Below are positions 26,090 to 34,648 of a stretch of DNA of 64,000 nucleotides, piece after piece. Below the pieces are notes generated by a model that had not been told where the DNA came from, made no database searches, and was given only the letters and a program-made list of their open reading frames with translations. Position 1 is the first letter of the stretch. Every line of letters starts with the position of its first letter. The position numbers and the translations under genes were made by a program. This DNA is from Edaphocola aurantiacus (lineage in GTDB: Bacteria > Bacteroidota > Bacteroidia > Chitinophagales > Chitinophagaceae), in NCBI RefSeq assembly GCF_019797745.1, contig NZ_VOSI01000002.1, positions 808,242-872,241 on the forward strand. Direction: 5' to 3'.

Positions 26090-27565
26090 ATGAGAACACT
26101 TCCTCAACATTTGGAGATCAAAGATATTCCGCAATACCTGTCCGATACCATCACCCTTTCAGAAGAAACCCTTCAAAAGGTAAGAGCCAACAGAGCTTTC
26201 CTGGACAAGAAGATTGCCGGCGGGCAAACCTATTATGGTATCAATACCGGGTTCGGTAGCCTGTGTAATGTGCGTATTGATGATGACCAGTTGAGCCAGT
26301 TGCAACAAAATCTGGTATGCTCTCATGCAACAGGATTTGGAGATGAAGTGCCTCAGGAGATTGTAAAAATCATGCTGCTGCTGAAGATTATGGGCCTGGG
26401 TCAGGGTTATAGTGGTATTCATGAAGATACCATCCAACGACTGGTTTATTTTTATAACAATGATATTTTACCGGTGGTATATGAGCAAGGCTCCCTGGGT
26501 GCATCCGGAGATTTAGCTCCTTTGGCACACCTGAGCCTGCCGTTGATCGGACAAGGCCTGGTATGGTATAAAGGCGAAAAGAAAGAAGCAATCGAAGTGC
26601 TGAACAGTCTGGGTGCAACACCGCTGACATTGAAAGCAAAAGAAGGCCTGGCTTTATTGAACGGTACACAGTTTATGAGCAGCTATGCAGTATATAATAT
26701 GCTGGAAAGCCTGAAACTGCAGGACTGGGCTGATATGATCGCGGCAATGTCACTGGATGCATTTGATGGTAAGATTGAGCCGTTTGCACATCCGGTACAT
26801 CGTGTACGTCCTCATGCGGGTCAGATCAAAACCGCAGAGCAGGTACGTGCTATCCTGAAAGATAGTCCTATTCAGCAGGTTGCAAAAGTACAGGTGCAAG
26901 ATCCTTACTCTTTCCGTTGTGTACCGCAGGTACATGGTGCTACAAAAGATACCGTAACCCATATTTATAATGTATTTGAAACAGAGATTAACTCTGTAAC
27001 CGATAACCCTATTGTGTTTGAGGAAGAGGATATGATCACCAGCGGAGGTAACTTCCATGGACAGCCTCTGGCACTGAACCTGGATTTCCTGGCGATAGCT
27101 ATGGCTGAGCTGGGTAATATCTCTGAGCGCAGAACATACCTGCTGATCAGCGGACAGCGCAATCTGCCGGCTTTCCTGGCTAAGGATGCCGGACTGAACA
27201 GTGGTTTCATGATCGCACAATACAGTTCAGCAGCTATTGTGAGCCAGAGCAAGCAATATTGTACACCGGCTTCGGTAGACAGCATCGTGAGTAGTAATGG
27301 ACAGGAAGATCACGTGAGTATGGGGGCAAACGCTGCTACAAAACTGAAAAAAGTGATTGATAATGTGCGTCGTGTATTAGCAGTAGAATTGATGTGTGCT
27401 GCACAGGCACTGGAGTTCAGAAGACCATTACAGTCATCTGCAGCGGTAGAAAATTTATTCGCAACATACCGTAAAGATGTAGCTTTTTATGATACTGATC
27501 GTTTGCTGCATACCGATATGATCAAATCAGAACAATTCCTGAAAAATAATACCGCGCAATGGTAA
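26090..27565 (+). CDS. hutH: Histidine ammonia-lyase
   Basis: Aromatic amino acid lyase with the self-forming MIO cofactor from Ala138-Ser139-Gly140 (GSLGASGDLAPLAHLSLPLIGQG). The 491-residue protein carries YGINTGFG near residue 48. The substrate-selectivity pair in QNLVCSHATG is Ser-His as in histidine lyases rather than the His-Leu of tyrosine lyases. QDPYSFRCVPQVHGA and NSVTDNPIV are further family marks. It converts L-histidine to urocanate and ammonia, the first step of histidine degradation. No other hut gene is adjacent, so the rest of the pathway must lie elsewhere, or the enzyme may serve another role. Confidence 0.93.
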   Translation: MRTLPQHLEIKDIPQYLSDTITLSEETLQKVRANRAFLDKKIAGGQTYYGINTGFGSLCNVRIDDDQLSQLQQNLVCSHATGFGDEVPQEIVKIMLLLKIMGLGQGYSGIHEDTIQRLVYFYNNDILPVVYEQGSLGASGDLAPLAHLSLPLIGQGLVWYKGEKKEAIEVLNSLGATPLTLKAKEGLALLNGTQFMSSYAVYNMLESLKLQDWADMIAAMSLDAFDGKIEPFAHPVHRVRPHAGQIKTAEQVRAILKDSPIQQVAKVQVQDPYSFRCVPQVHGATKDTVTHIYNVFETEINSVTDNPIVFEEEDMITSGGNFHGQPLALNLDFLAIAMAELGNISERRTYLLISGQRNLPAFLAKDAGLNSGFMIAQYSSAAIVSQSKQYCTPASVDSIVSSNGQEDHVSMGANAATKLKKVIDNVRRVLAVELMCAAQALEFRRPLQSSAAVENLFATYRKDVAFYDTDRLLHTDMIKSEQFLKNNTAQW

Positions 27566-27585
27566 TATTGGGATATGAAATACTA

Positions 27586-27614
27586 AAAAGGGCGATCGTG
27601 ATGATCGCCCTTTT
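27586..27614. terminator. Bidirectional terminator between hutH and etfA
   Basis: Perfect 12-bp stem AAAAGGGCGATC (27586-27597) with GATCGCCCTTTT (27603-27614) and a 5-base loop, located between convergent genes, with A and T flanks. Confidence 0.85.
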
Positions 27615-27637
27615 ATTATGTATAAACTATAAGGAGA

Positions 27638-28606
27638 TTATCCTTTAGCTTTTTTAACTGCTTCAGTTAATTTAGGTAATATCTCGAACGCATCGCCGAT
27701 AATACCGTAATCAGCTGCTTTGAAGAACGGTGCTTCCGGATCTTTGTTGATCACAACGATCGTTTTAGAACTGTTCACACCTGCTAAGTGCTGGATAGCA
27801 CCAGAGATACCAACAGCTACATACAGGTTAGGACGGATTGTACCACCGGTCTGACCCACGTGTTCGTGGTGCGGACGCCAGTGTGCATCAGCTACCGGAC
27901 GGCTACAAGCCAGGGTAGCATCCATAGCCTTAGCCAGATCTTCCAGGATACCCCAGTTTTCCGGGCCTTTCAGGCCACGGCCACCAGATACCACGCGCTC
28001 TGCTTCGCTCAATGGAACTTCACCTTTCACTACATCTTCAGATACAAATTTCACACCGAAATCAGCATCGTTTAAATCAGCAGAAAGCGCTTGTACGCTA
28101 GCAGTACCACCAACTTCCGCAGGAGCAAAAGTGTTTGGTGTCAGACCGATTACTTTGATATCAGAAGTGATTTGTACATGAGCAAATGCCTTTCCGGAGA
28201 ATACAGATTTCTTAACTGTAAATCCGTTGGCAGTGCTTGGGTAATCAACAGCACCGGCAACTAAACCAGCTTTCAGTTGAGCCGCAACCATTGGAGCCAG
28301 CGCTTTACCGTTATTATTTGCAGAAGCGATGATCACTTTTGCACCGGTTTGGTTTGCCGCAGCGATGATCGCTTTGGTATATGCTTTAGCGTTGAAATGA
28401 TTCAGACGCTCATCATTTAAATGTAATACTTGCTTAGCACCATATGTACCCAGTGCAGCCAGTTCACTTTCCGCAGCAGCACCCAGTACTACAGCGATCA
28501 CATCGCCACCTACCTGCTCTGCAGTTTTTGCGGCATAATTGATTGCTTCAAAGGCATTCTTTTTGAATGTACCCTGAGCATGATCTACAAATACTAAAAC
28601 AGACAT
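27638..28606 (-). CDS. etfA: Electron transfer flavoprotein subunit alpha
   Basis: Alpha subunit of the FAD-containing ETF heterodimer, which takes electrons from acyl-CoA dehydrogenases and passes them to ETF-quinone oxidoreductase. The 322-residue protein has the N-terminal alpha/beta domain and a C-terminal FAD domain with GGRGLKGPENW, SRPVADAHWRPHHEHVGQTGG and the signature LYVAVGISGAIQHLAGVNSSKTIVVINKDPEAPFFKAADYGIIGD. Length fits. It lies 63 bases downstream of etfB in the same orientation; one promoter was seen, upstream of etfB. Confidence 0.97.
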   Translation of the reverse strand: MSVLVFVDHAQGTFKKNAFEAINYAAKTAEQVGGDVIAVVLGAAAESELAALGTYGAKQVLHLNDERLNHFNAKAYTKAIIAAANQTGAKVIIASANNNGKALAPMVAAQLKAGLVAGAVDYPSTANGFTVKKSVFSGKAFAHVQITSDIKVIGLTPNTFAPAEVGGTASVQALSADLNDADFGVKFVSEDVVKGEVPLSEAERVVSGGRGLKGPENWGILEDLAKAMDATLACSRPVADAHWRPHHEHVGQTGGTIRPNLYVAVGISGAIQHLAGVNSSKTIVVINKDPEAPFFKAADYGIIGDAFEILPKLTEAVKKAKG

Positions 28607-28669
28607 TTTATATATAAGTTTTTTTAGTTTGGATAATTAAGGCCGGCGGCCCTATAACAAATTTAATAA

Positions 28670-29413
28670 TTACAGAACTTTAGCTTCGTTTTTCAGCGCA
28701 GCTACCAGCTCATCCATCTGATCGATAGTGAACAGTTTCACACCTTGTTTCGCAGGAGGCAGTTCATAACTTACAATGTTAGTCAGTGTATCAGCAGCTA
28801 CAGCCGGTACCACAGTCAGTGGCTTGGTACGGGCAGCCATAATACCACGCATGTTAGGAATACGAGGTTCCGCCATACCTTTCTGACAAGCGATTACCAC
28901 AGGGAAAGATGCCGTAGACGTTTCTTCTCCACCTTCAATCTCACGGGATACAGTCGCAGCGCCACCGCTTACTTCCAGTTTAGAAGCACTTCCGATATAG
29001 TTGTAGTCCAGTATACCAGCGATGCTGGCACCTACTGCGGAGTTGTTATAGTCGATAGACTCTTTACCAGTCAGTACGATATCATAACCGTTTTTCTGAA
29101 CCAGGTCAGCGATCTGTGCAGCAATTGCATAAGGATCTGTGCTCTCAGCATCAATTCTGAATGCGCTGTCACCACCTAAGGCCAGGGCTTTACGGATGAT
29201 GGCATCTGTAGACGCGTCACCAACGCTTACCAGGTGTACTTCGCTGGCTGCACCGCTTTCTTTCAGTTCCAGGGCACGTACCAAGGCATACATTTCATCA
29301 TAAGGGTTAATGATGAATGTTACTCCTGCTTCATTAAATTTACTGTTATTGTCCGTAAATGAAATCTTAGAAGTAGTATCCGGAGCTTTCGCAATACAAA
29401 CTAATATCTTCAT
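28670..29413 (-). CDS. etfB: Electron transfer flavoprotein subunit beta
   Basis: Beta subunit of ETF, carrying the AMP structural site and the docking loop for partner dehydrogenases. The 247-residue protein starts MKILVCIAKAPDTTSKI, then INPYDEMYALVRALELKE, LTGKESIDYNNSAVGASIAGIL and VVIACQKGMAEPRIPNMRGIMAARTKPL, the last being the family signature with the recognition segment. It leads the etfBA operon and has a TATATTTG promoter element about 43 bases upstream. Confidence 0.97.
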   Translation of the reverse strand: MKILVCIAKAPDTTSKISFTDNNSKFNEAGVTFIINPYDEMYALVRALELKESGAASEVHLVSVGDASTDAIIRKALALGGDSAFRIDAESTDPYAIAAQIADLVQKNGYDIVLTGKESIDYNNSAVGASIAGILDYNYIGSASKLEVSGGAATVSREIEGGEETSTASFPVVIACQKGMAEPRIPNMRGIMAARTKPLTVVPAVAADTLTNIVSYELPPAKQGVKLFTIDQMDELVAALKNEAKVL

Positions 29414-29455
29414 ATTTCGTTGTTTAGAATTATTAGATTTAAATTAAATTTTGTG

Positions 29456-29463
29456 CAAATATA
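29456..29463 (-). promoter_or_regulatory. -7 element of the etfBA promoter
   Basis: The minus strand reads TATATTTG, an exact TAnnTTTG match, 42 bases before the etfB start. No clear -33 TTTG was found. Confidence 0.5.
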
Positions 29464-29600
29464 GCACTTAGCCTATAATTAAACGGAGATAGTTTGCCAT
29501 AAATGGCAGTGTTAAGGTATTGTAATGAAATTTTTACATTAACATTTCTTTTGCGCTTTTCCACTTATCTTCGCTCCTTATCAAAAATAAAACCGAAAAA

Positions 29601-30269
29601 ATGCGTCAATTTTTAACCATTCTATCGGCTTGTATTATCGGGTCAATAACAACAGCAAACGCGCAGCGTGCGCATCGAAATAATAACCAGATCGCTAGTG
29701 CGGAAGTTGAAGTAAGCAATGAGTCTTCAAGATTTATCGAAGGTATCAGCATCAACACACCGACAGCAAAGAAGAATATATCTGTTAAAAATACGGTAGC
29801 AGTTAAAGACAAAACAACTCCTTCTCGCGTTACAACAGACGAGCCGGAACCAACGGTTAAAGAGAAAAGAGAAGCTGCAGAGAAGATCAAAGACGGTCTG
29901 CGCAAAAATACCGGTTTATATTCCTTCATTCAGGATTGGTATGGTACTCCTTACCGCCTTGGAGGTACCACAAAGAAATCTATCGACTGTTCCGCATTCA
30001 CCAGACAACTGTTTGCCGATGTATATGGCAAAACCCTGGACAGAACCGCAGCGATGCAGTATATGATGACCAAACGTATTTACGAAAAAGAAGAACTGAA
30101 AGAAGGCGATTTAGTGTTCTTCAGCATTCATACCAAGCGCATCTCTCACGTAGGTGTTTATTTAGGTAACGGAATGTTTGTACATGCTTCTTCCAGCCGT
30201 GGTGTAATGATCAGCGATCTGGACCAGGCTTACTGGACCCGCTTCTATGCCGGAGCCGGACGTTACTAA
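29601..30269 (+). CDS. Secreted NlpC/P60-family peptidase
   Basis: Probable cell wall hydrolase cutting D-Glu-DAP type bonds. The 222-residue precursor has a signal peptide (ILSACIIGSITTANAQ, cleaved near residue 22), a disordered, charged spacer of about 80 residues, and an NlpC/P60 domain from about residue 108. The catalytic cysteine is Cys130 in SIDCSAF, the histidine His183 in SHVGVYLG, and the third polar residue His195 in VHASSS. YGTPYRLGG precedes the cysteine as usual. Resembles the Spr/MepS group, though without a lipobox. It is monocistronic between the divergent etfBA and convergent ahpD. Confidence 0.92.
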   Translation: MRQFLTILSACIIGSITTANAQRAHRNNNQIASAEVEVSNESSRFIEGISINTPTAKKNISVKNTVAVKDKTTPSRVTTDEPEPTVKEKREAAEKIKDGLRKNTGLYSFIQDWYGTPYRLGGTTKKSIDCSAFTRQLFADVYGKTLDRTAAMQYMMTKRIYEKEELKEGDLVFFSIHTKRISHVGVYLGNGMFVHASSSRGVMISDLDQAYWTRFYAGAGRY

Positions 30270-30283
30270 TCAAAGAAATTTTA

Positions 30284-30330
30284 GCAATAAATAAAAGAGA
30301 CACCAATTTGGTGTCTCTTTTATTTATTGC
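30284..30330. terminator. Bidirectional terminator between the NlpC/P60 gene and ahpD
   Basis: A 23-bp perfect stem (30284-30306 with 30308-30330) with AAAAGAGACACC in the arm and an A/T-rich base, between convergent genes. The two arms meet almost without a loop, so the top pairs will be open. Confidence 0.85.
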
Positions 30331-30385
30331 AATATCTGGTTTTTGATAAACATGCTGATATCGCCCAATGATAATAAAATGAGAT

Positions 30386-30973
30386 TTACAATACTTCAAT
30401 AAGGCTCTTGATCACACCCGCCAGGCGCACGCTTTCAAAGATCTTATGCTCTGTAACACCATGCTGTTTTACAGATGCTTCATGAGATTTGATACACATT
30501 TCACAGTTGTTCAGTGCAGAGACCATCAGGCTGGCCAGTTCAAAAAATGCCTTACCGGTTACCGGGTTCATCATGATGTTCATGCGTAATCCGGCCGGAG
30601 TATTGTTATAAGTAGTGTTGTCCTGGAAATAATGCTTGAAGCGATAGAAGATGTTATTGGTATTCATCAGCGAAGTCAGCGCATACATTTCCGAGATTTC
30701 CTCCATAGTCGCTTCATTGGCCAGGGCCAGTTGCTCCAGTCCTGCAGCCAGTACCTCGTTACGATCGTTTGCCGCAACACAGATGGCCAGTAATAAAGCT
30801 TCCTTTTTAGTCAGGCTGGTGTTCTTGTTCAATACTGTCAGTACATTCAGCTTCAGATCCTTCAGATACTTACTGTCTGTAGCGGCCAGTTTGTGCAGGG
30901 CAAAAGAACTATGATTGGTATCGATATTTAATTCGGTAAACAGGCTTTGTACTGTTTCGTGTACTATACTCAT
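30386..30973 (-). CDS. ahpD: AhpD-like alkylhydroperoxidase (carboxymuconolactone decarboxylase family)
   Basis: A 195-residue all-helical protein. The active-site motif NNCEMCIKSHEAS gives the Cys157-x-x-Cys160-x3-His164 arrangement of AhpD. In the actinobacterial system AhpD reduces AhpC, linking it to dihydrolipoamide and lipoamide dehydrogenase. It directly follows ahpC on the same strand with an 87-base gap that contains a strong hairpin, so the pair is likely one operon with reduced ahpD output. AhpF, the usual AhpC reductase of Gram-negatives, is not seen here. Confidence 0.9.
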   Translation of the reverse strand: MSIVHETVQSLFTELNIDTNHSSFALHKLAATDSKYLKDLKLNVLTVLNKNTSLTKKEALLLAICVAANDRNEVLAAGLEQLALANEATMEEISEMYALTSLMNTNNIFYRFKHYFQDNTTYNNTPAGLRMNIMMNPVTGKAFFELASLMVSALNNCEMCIKSHEASVKQHGVTEHKIFESVRLAGVIKSLIEVL

Positions 30974-31000
30974 ATTCCGTATTTTAAAAAGTTAGTGTAT

Positions 31001-31037
31001 AAGAATGGCTGTAAGATGTGCTCTTACAGCCATTCTT
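31001..31037 (-). terminator. Intercistronic hairpin between ahpC and ahpD
   Basis: Perfect 16-bp stem (31001-31016 with 31022-31037) and 5-base loop in the ahpC-ahpD gap. A T5 run follows about 11 bases later on the minus strand, so it may act as a partial terminator or as an mRNA-stabilising structure after ahpC. Confidence 0.55.
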
Positions 31038-31060
31038 TGGTATTTAATCTATTGTGGAGA

Positions 31061-31642
31061 TTAGTTGTTTGCCATTTGTGTGGTTAAGGTTTCTTCACCT
31101 TTTTTCCAGTTACAAGGACACAGCTCATCAGTTTGTAAAGCATCCAGAACACGCAGTACCTCGTCTACATTACGGCCTACGCTCAGGTCGTTGATGTTTA
31201 CCCAACGGATGATACCTTGTGGGTCTACGATATAAGTAGCACGGTAAGCGATTTTCTCATCAGCCTGCAGGATACCCAGCTCATCAGCCAGAGATTTAGA
31301 AGTATCAGCTAACATAGGGAATTTCAGACCACGCAGATCTTCGTGATCTCTTCTCCATGCCAGGTGTACAAATTCAGAGTCAGTAGAAGCACCGATCAGA
31401 ACGGTATCTCTGTCAGAGAATTCACCATAAGCATTATTGAAAGAGGCAATTTCAGTAGGACATACGAAAGTGAAGTCTTTCGGCCACCAGAACATTACCA
31501 TCCATTGACCGGATGCGGTGTGAACAGCATTAGAAATAGTTTCGAACTCTTTACCAGGTGCATCAGCGATCAGGGCATTAGCAGAAACGGCGATTTTCTT
31601 AAATTCAGGAAATTGGCTACCAACTGAGATTACTTTGTTCAT
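31061..31642 (-). CDS. ahpC: AhpC-type peroxiredoxin
   Basis: Thiol peroxidase that reduces hydrogen peroxide and organic hydroperoxides. The 193-residue protein has the peroxidatic cysteine Cys61 in FTFVCPTE and two C-terminal cysteines, Cys175 and Cys177, in DELCPCNWKKGE. The CPCNW arrangement and residue spacing match the three-cysteine AhpC of mycobacteria, which uses AhpD as reductant, and the next gene is indeed ahpD-like. Cytoplasmic. Divergent from the His-rich gene at 31815 with a 172-base shared regulatory region. Confidence 0.95.
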   Translation of the reverse strand: MNKVISVGSQFPEFKKIAVSANALIADAPGKEFETISNAVHTASGQWMVMFWWPKDFTFVCPTEIASFNNAYGEFSDRDTVLIGASTDSEFVHLAWRRDHEDLRGLKFPMLADTSKSLADELGILQADEKIAYRATYIVDPQGIIRWVNINDLSVGRNVDEVLRVLDALQTDELCPCNWKKGEETLTTQMANN

Positions 31643-31719
31643 TGTTTAAATACTTTTTATGATTAATTTTTTTCTGGTGCAAATGTCCGACAATATTTAG
31701 AATTTGGGATTTAATTTTA

Positions 31720-31792
31720 ATTATTCACATATAGGGAATGTCAATTGGCCGGAAATAACGAATTTTTCTCATTTCTATTCCCAGTGAATAAT
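31720..31792. promoter_or_regulatory. Interrupted inverted repeat in the ahpC/His-rich gene intergenic region
   Basis: Left arm 31720-31739 contains ATTATTCAC and GGGAAT; right arm 31777-31792 contains the complementary ATTCCC and GTGAATAAT, with 5 versus 1 unpaired bases inside the arms and about 37 bases between them. The right arm abuts the -7 element at 31794-31801, where an operator would be expected. Confidence 0.45.
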
Positions 31793-31793
31793 G

Positions 31794-31801
31794 TAGTTTT
31801 G
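31794..31801 (+). promoter_or_regulatory. -7 element of the His-rich/TonB receptor operon
   Basis: TAGTTTTG matches TAnnTTTG exactly, 13 bases before the ATG at 31815. There is no TTTG at -33, as in promoters that need an activator or are operator-controlled. Confidence 0.5.
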
Positions 31802-31814
31802 CACTGCGCTTCGT

Positions 31815-32174
31815 ATGTTCAAAAAAATGTTCCATACATTTCTGGCATTTGTGCTGGGCCTGGTAGTCTGTTTTTACGCCAGCCTCCAGGAGTATGCCCA
31901 TACGTTTGAGCACCATCACGAAACCATAGACCATATCCATAACGATGGAGACAACTGTGGTCGTGATGCTTCCGGTCTGGCATTTGAGCAGTATCACCAT
32001 CACTGTGATTACCTGACCCAGATGCTGCCTCATTTCATCAAGGCAGAGACCAGTTATCATTTCGATATATGGGAAATAAAACGTTATGTCTCTTATCTGG
32101 AGCGCACCTATAGCGTTTGGTTCGATAATGAACACTACTCTTTCCGTCTGAGAGGGCCTCCTGCCCTGGCCTGA
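31815..32174 (+). CDS. Small histidine-rich membrane-anchored or secreted protein
   Basis: A 119-residue protein I cannot assign to a named family with certainty. It has one N-terminal hydrophobic segment (FLAFVLGLVVCFYASL, residues 9-24), then a strongly His-rich stretch (HTFEHHHETIDHIHNDGDNC and EQYHHHCDY) with at least thirteen histidines and two cysteines, and ends RGPPALA. Such small His/Cys proteins with a C-terminal RGPP or RAPP motif often precede TonB-dependent receptors for copper or zinc (DUF2946-like). The receptor gene follows 106 bases later. Function as a periplasmic metal chaperone or sensor is inference. Confidence 0.75.
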   Translation: MFKKMFHTFLAFVLGLVVCFYASLQEYAHTFEHHHETIDHIHNDGDNCGRDASGLAFEQYHHHCDYLTQMLPHFIKAETSYHFDIWEIKRYVSYLERTYSVWFDNEHYSFRLRGPPALA

Positions 32175-32280
32175 TTTTCGTGTACAGGCTTAGTATTCTG
32201 ATCTGTTACAGATTGGAATGATCTGGGGTTATGATACCTCATGAAAGCTTATTTATTCAGACGATTTATTTTACAAGTAT

Positions 32281-34620
32281 ATGTTACCCATCAGCAGTAA
32301 ACATATCAGCTATGCTGTTATGTTGCTTCCTCTGTGCTTTACACCCAATACGGGTAATGCACAGAAGGTAAAGTGTAGCCTGGCAGTACCATTGGTGCTC
32401 CGGGATAAAAATACACAGGAACCCCTAATTGCCGCAGAGGTACGTACAGACAGACAGGTCATACAATCTGACGAAAGCGGAGTGGCTATCCTGAACGGGA
32501 TGTGTCCGCAAAGTAACGCACACCTCCACATTACCCTGGAGGGATATAAGGCGATAGACGAGACTATTGTAATCAGCAATGGCGATACCGTATATCTGGA
32601 CATGTCTCCTGCAGCCAAAGACCTGAAAGAGGTACAGGTTGTGGGGCATAAGATGGAGGTGGCTACGCAGAATGCACAGGCTACCCTGTCCGGCACCGAG
32701 CTGCGCCGCCTCAAAGGCAATAACATTGCCGCCATGGCCAGTTCTGTGGCCGGGGTAACCATGTTACAGACAGGTGCATCTATTGCCAAGCCGGTGATAA
32801 ATGGAATGAGTGGCAATCGTATCCTGATCCTTAATAATGGTGTGCGGCAGGAAGGCCAGCAATGGGGAGCAGAGCATGCTCCGGAAATTGATGGCATGAA
32901 TGCAGGCAGTATTACCGTTGTCAAAGGTGCGGAAGCGGTACGTTACGGACGTGATGCGATAGGTGGTGTGCTGGTCGTTAACCCGGAACCATTGCCCTAT
33001 CACTTTCCAGGGATTCATGGTACCGCTAATCTGATCGGTGTAAGTAACGGGCAGAGGGGAACCGGCGGGCTGATGCTTAACGGAGCGCTGGGTAATAGCC
33101 AGAACTGGGCCTGGCGTCTGCAATCCAGCGTATCGCAGGGAGGTAACTACAAGACCCCTGATTATTACCTGGATAATACCGGTACTAAGGAGCTGAATTA
33201 CTCTGCTGCACTGGGCTACAGTGTGCATAAATGGAGCATGGAAGGCTATTACAGTCATTACCGCAGCGAAATCGGAATATTTAAAGGTTCGCATATCGGC
33301 GATACGACCGATCTGAAAGCACGCATTGCCAATGGCAGACCTTTTGATGATGGCAGCTTTTATTATACTATAGATGCACCAAGACAAATAGTGCAGCATG
33401 ACCTGGCTAAGCTGAAAGCCCATTACCATCTCAATGAACAATGGAGTATGGATGCACAATATAGTCTGCAGTACGACCGCCGCCAGGAATATGATATCCG
33501 CCGCGGAGGCAGAACGGGCATACCTTCTGTGGACCTGCAATTATATTATCAGGAGCTGAACCTTGATGCAGCGTATAGCAATGGTAAAAAGTGGAGGGGA
33601 AATGTAGGGCTGAACGGCAGCATGGCGGTAAATAATAATCAGCCAGACCTGTACACCGTACCCCTGATCCCTAACTATGATACCCGTAACCTGGGTGCTT
33701 ATGCACTGGCCCGCTACCTGGGAGAATCATTTACCCTGGAGGGAGGTCTGCGATATGACTACCAGTTATTGAATGCAGCCGGCTATGATGCCTCTAATCA
33801 CCTCTATGGTGGCACCCATCATTATCAGAATATAAGCGCCTCAATAGGTGCCAGCTATATACCGGACAATCGCTGGAGGCTGTCTACCAATGCAGCAACA
33901 GCCTGGCGTCCGCCTACGGTCAATGAGCTGTACAGTACCGGCCTGCACCATGGTGCAGCGCAGTATGAACTGGGCGACAGCAGCCTGCGCGCAGAGCAGA
34001 GTGTAAAATGGATGAATACCATTGCCTTCCAGAATACCCGCAAAAACTTTTCAGTGGAGCTGGATGCATATGTTCATTACTTCGATAATTATATATACCT
34101 TAATCCCTCGCTCACTTATTTTCAAAGTCTGAGAGGAGCCTTTCCGGTATTTAATTATAAAAGTACCAATGCACTCTTTACCGGACTGGATCTGACTGCG
34201 AAATACGACTTCAGTACACAATGGATTTATAGCCTGAAAGGGAGTATCATAAGAGCCAGGGATATCAGCAATGATCAGTACTTGCCTTTTATACCTTCAG
34301 ACCGGATTACCCATAGTATTCGTTACGTTATACCACATATGTCCAAACCGGGACCTGTATATGCAGAACTGGAGCATGTTGCCGTCGCAAGGCAGACGCG
34401 TTATGAAGCCAACAGTGATTATGAGGCACCACCAAAAGGGTATCAGCTGATCAATCTGCGTGCAGGGCTGGAATGGCCTGTAGGCAAGCAAACACTTAAT
34501 GTGGATGTCAGTGTTAATAACCTGACCAATCAATTATACAAAGACTATATGAACCGCTTCCGCTACTATGCGCATGATCTGGGCAGAAGTGTGGAGCTGC
34601 GTGTGGCATATAAATTTTAA
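32281..34620 (+). CDS. TonB-dependent outer membrane receptor, probable metal uptake
   Basis: A 779-residue outer membrane receptor. Signal peptide (to about residue 28, GNAQ), a carboxypeptidase-regulatory-like domain (about 35-110: LVLRDKNTQEPLIAAEVRTD), a plug domain (about 112-235, with NGMSGNRILILNNGVRQEGQQWGAEHAPEIDG and VVKGAEAVRYGRDAIGGVLVV), and a 22-strand barrel ending LGRSVELRVAYKF with terminal Phe. The plug sequence QWGxEHAPE resembles the ZnuD-type receptor group. Together with the upstream His-rich protein and the downstream lipoprotein this suggests zinc or copper import or sensing; the substrate is not proven. Not a SusC-type receptor: no SusD partner is present. Confidence 0.9.
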   Translation: MLPISSKHISYAVMLLPLCFTPNTGNAQKVKCSLAVPLVLRDKNTQEPLIAAEVRTDRQVIQSDESGVAILNGMCPQSNAHLHITLEGYKAIDETIVISNGDTVYLDMSPAAKDLKEVQVVGHKMEVATQNAQATLSGTELRRLKGNNIAAMASSVAGVTMLQTGASIAKPVINGMSGNRILILNNGVRQEGQQWGAEHAPEIDGMNAGSITVVKGAEAVRYGRDAIGGVLVVNPEPLPYHFPGIHGTANLIGVSNGQRGTGGLMLNGALGNSQNWAWRLQSSVSQGGNYKTPDYYLDNTGTKELNYSAALGYSVHKWSMEGYYSHYRSEIGIFKGSHIGDTTDLKARIANGRPFDDGSFYYTIDAPRQIVQHDLAKLKAHYHLNEQWSMDAQYSLQYDRRQEYDIRRGGRTGIPSVDLQLYYQELNLDAAYSNGKKWRGNVGLNGSMAVNNNQPDLYTVPLIPNYDTRNLGAYALARYLGESFTLEGGLRYDYQLLNAAGYDASNHLYGGTHHYQNISASIGASYIPDNRWRLSTNAATAWRPPTVNELYSTGLHHGAAQYELGDSSLRAEQSVKWMNTIAFQNTRKNFSVELDAYVHYFDNYIYLNPSLTYFQSLRGAFPVFNYKSTNALFTGLDLTAKYDFSTQWIYSLKGSIIRARDISNDQYLPFIPSDRITHSIRYVIPHMSKPGPVYAELEHVAVARQTRYEANSDYEAPPKGYQLINLRAGLEWPVGKQTLNVDVSVNNLTNQLYKDYMNRFRYYAHDLGRSVELRVAYKF

Positions 34621-34648
34621 ACCAATCATTCAAAAATCAAATTAAAAA

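Noticed and set aside
28639-28655. GC-rich GGCCGGCGGCC stretch between etfB and etfA as a terminator
   Set aside because: The best stem is only about 5 bp without a U-tract, too weak to separate the two subunit genes.
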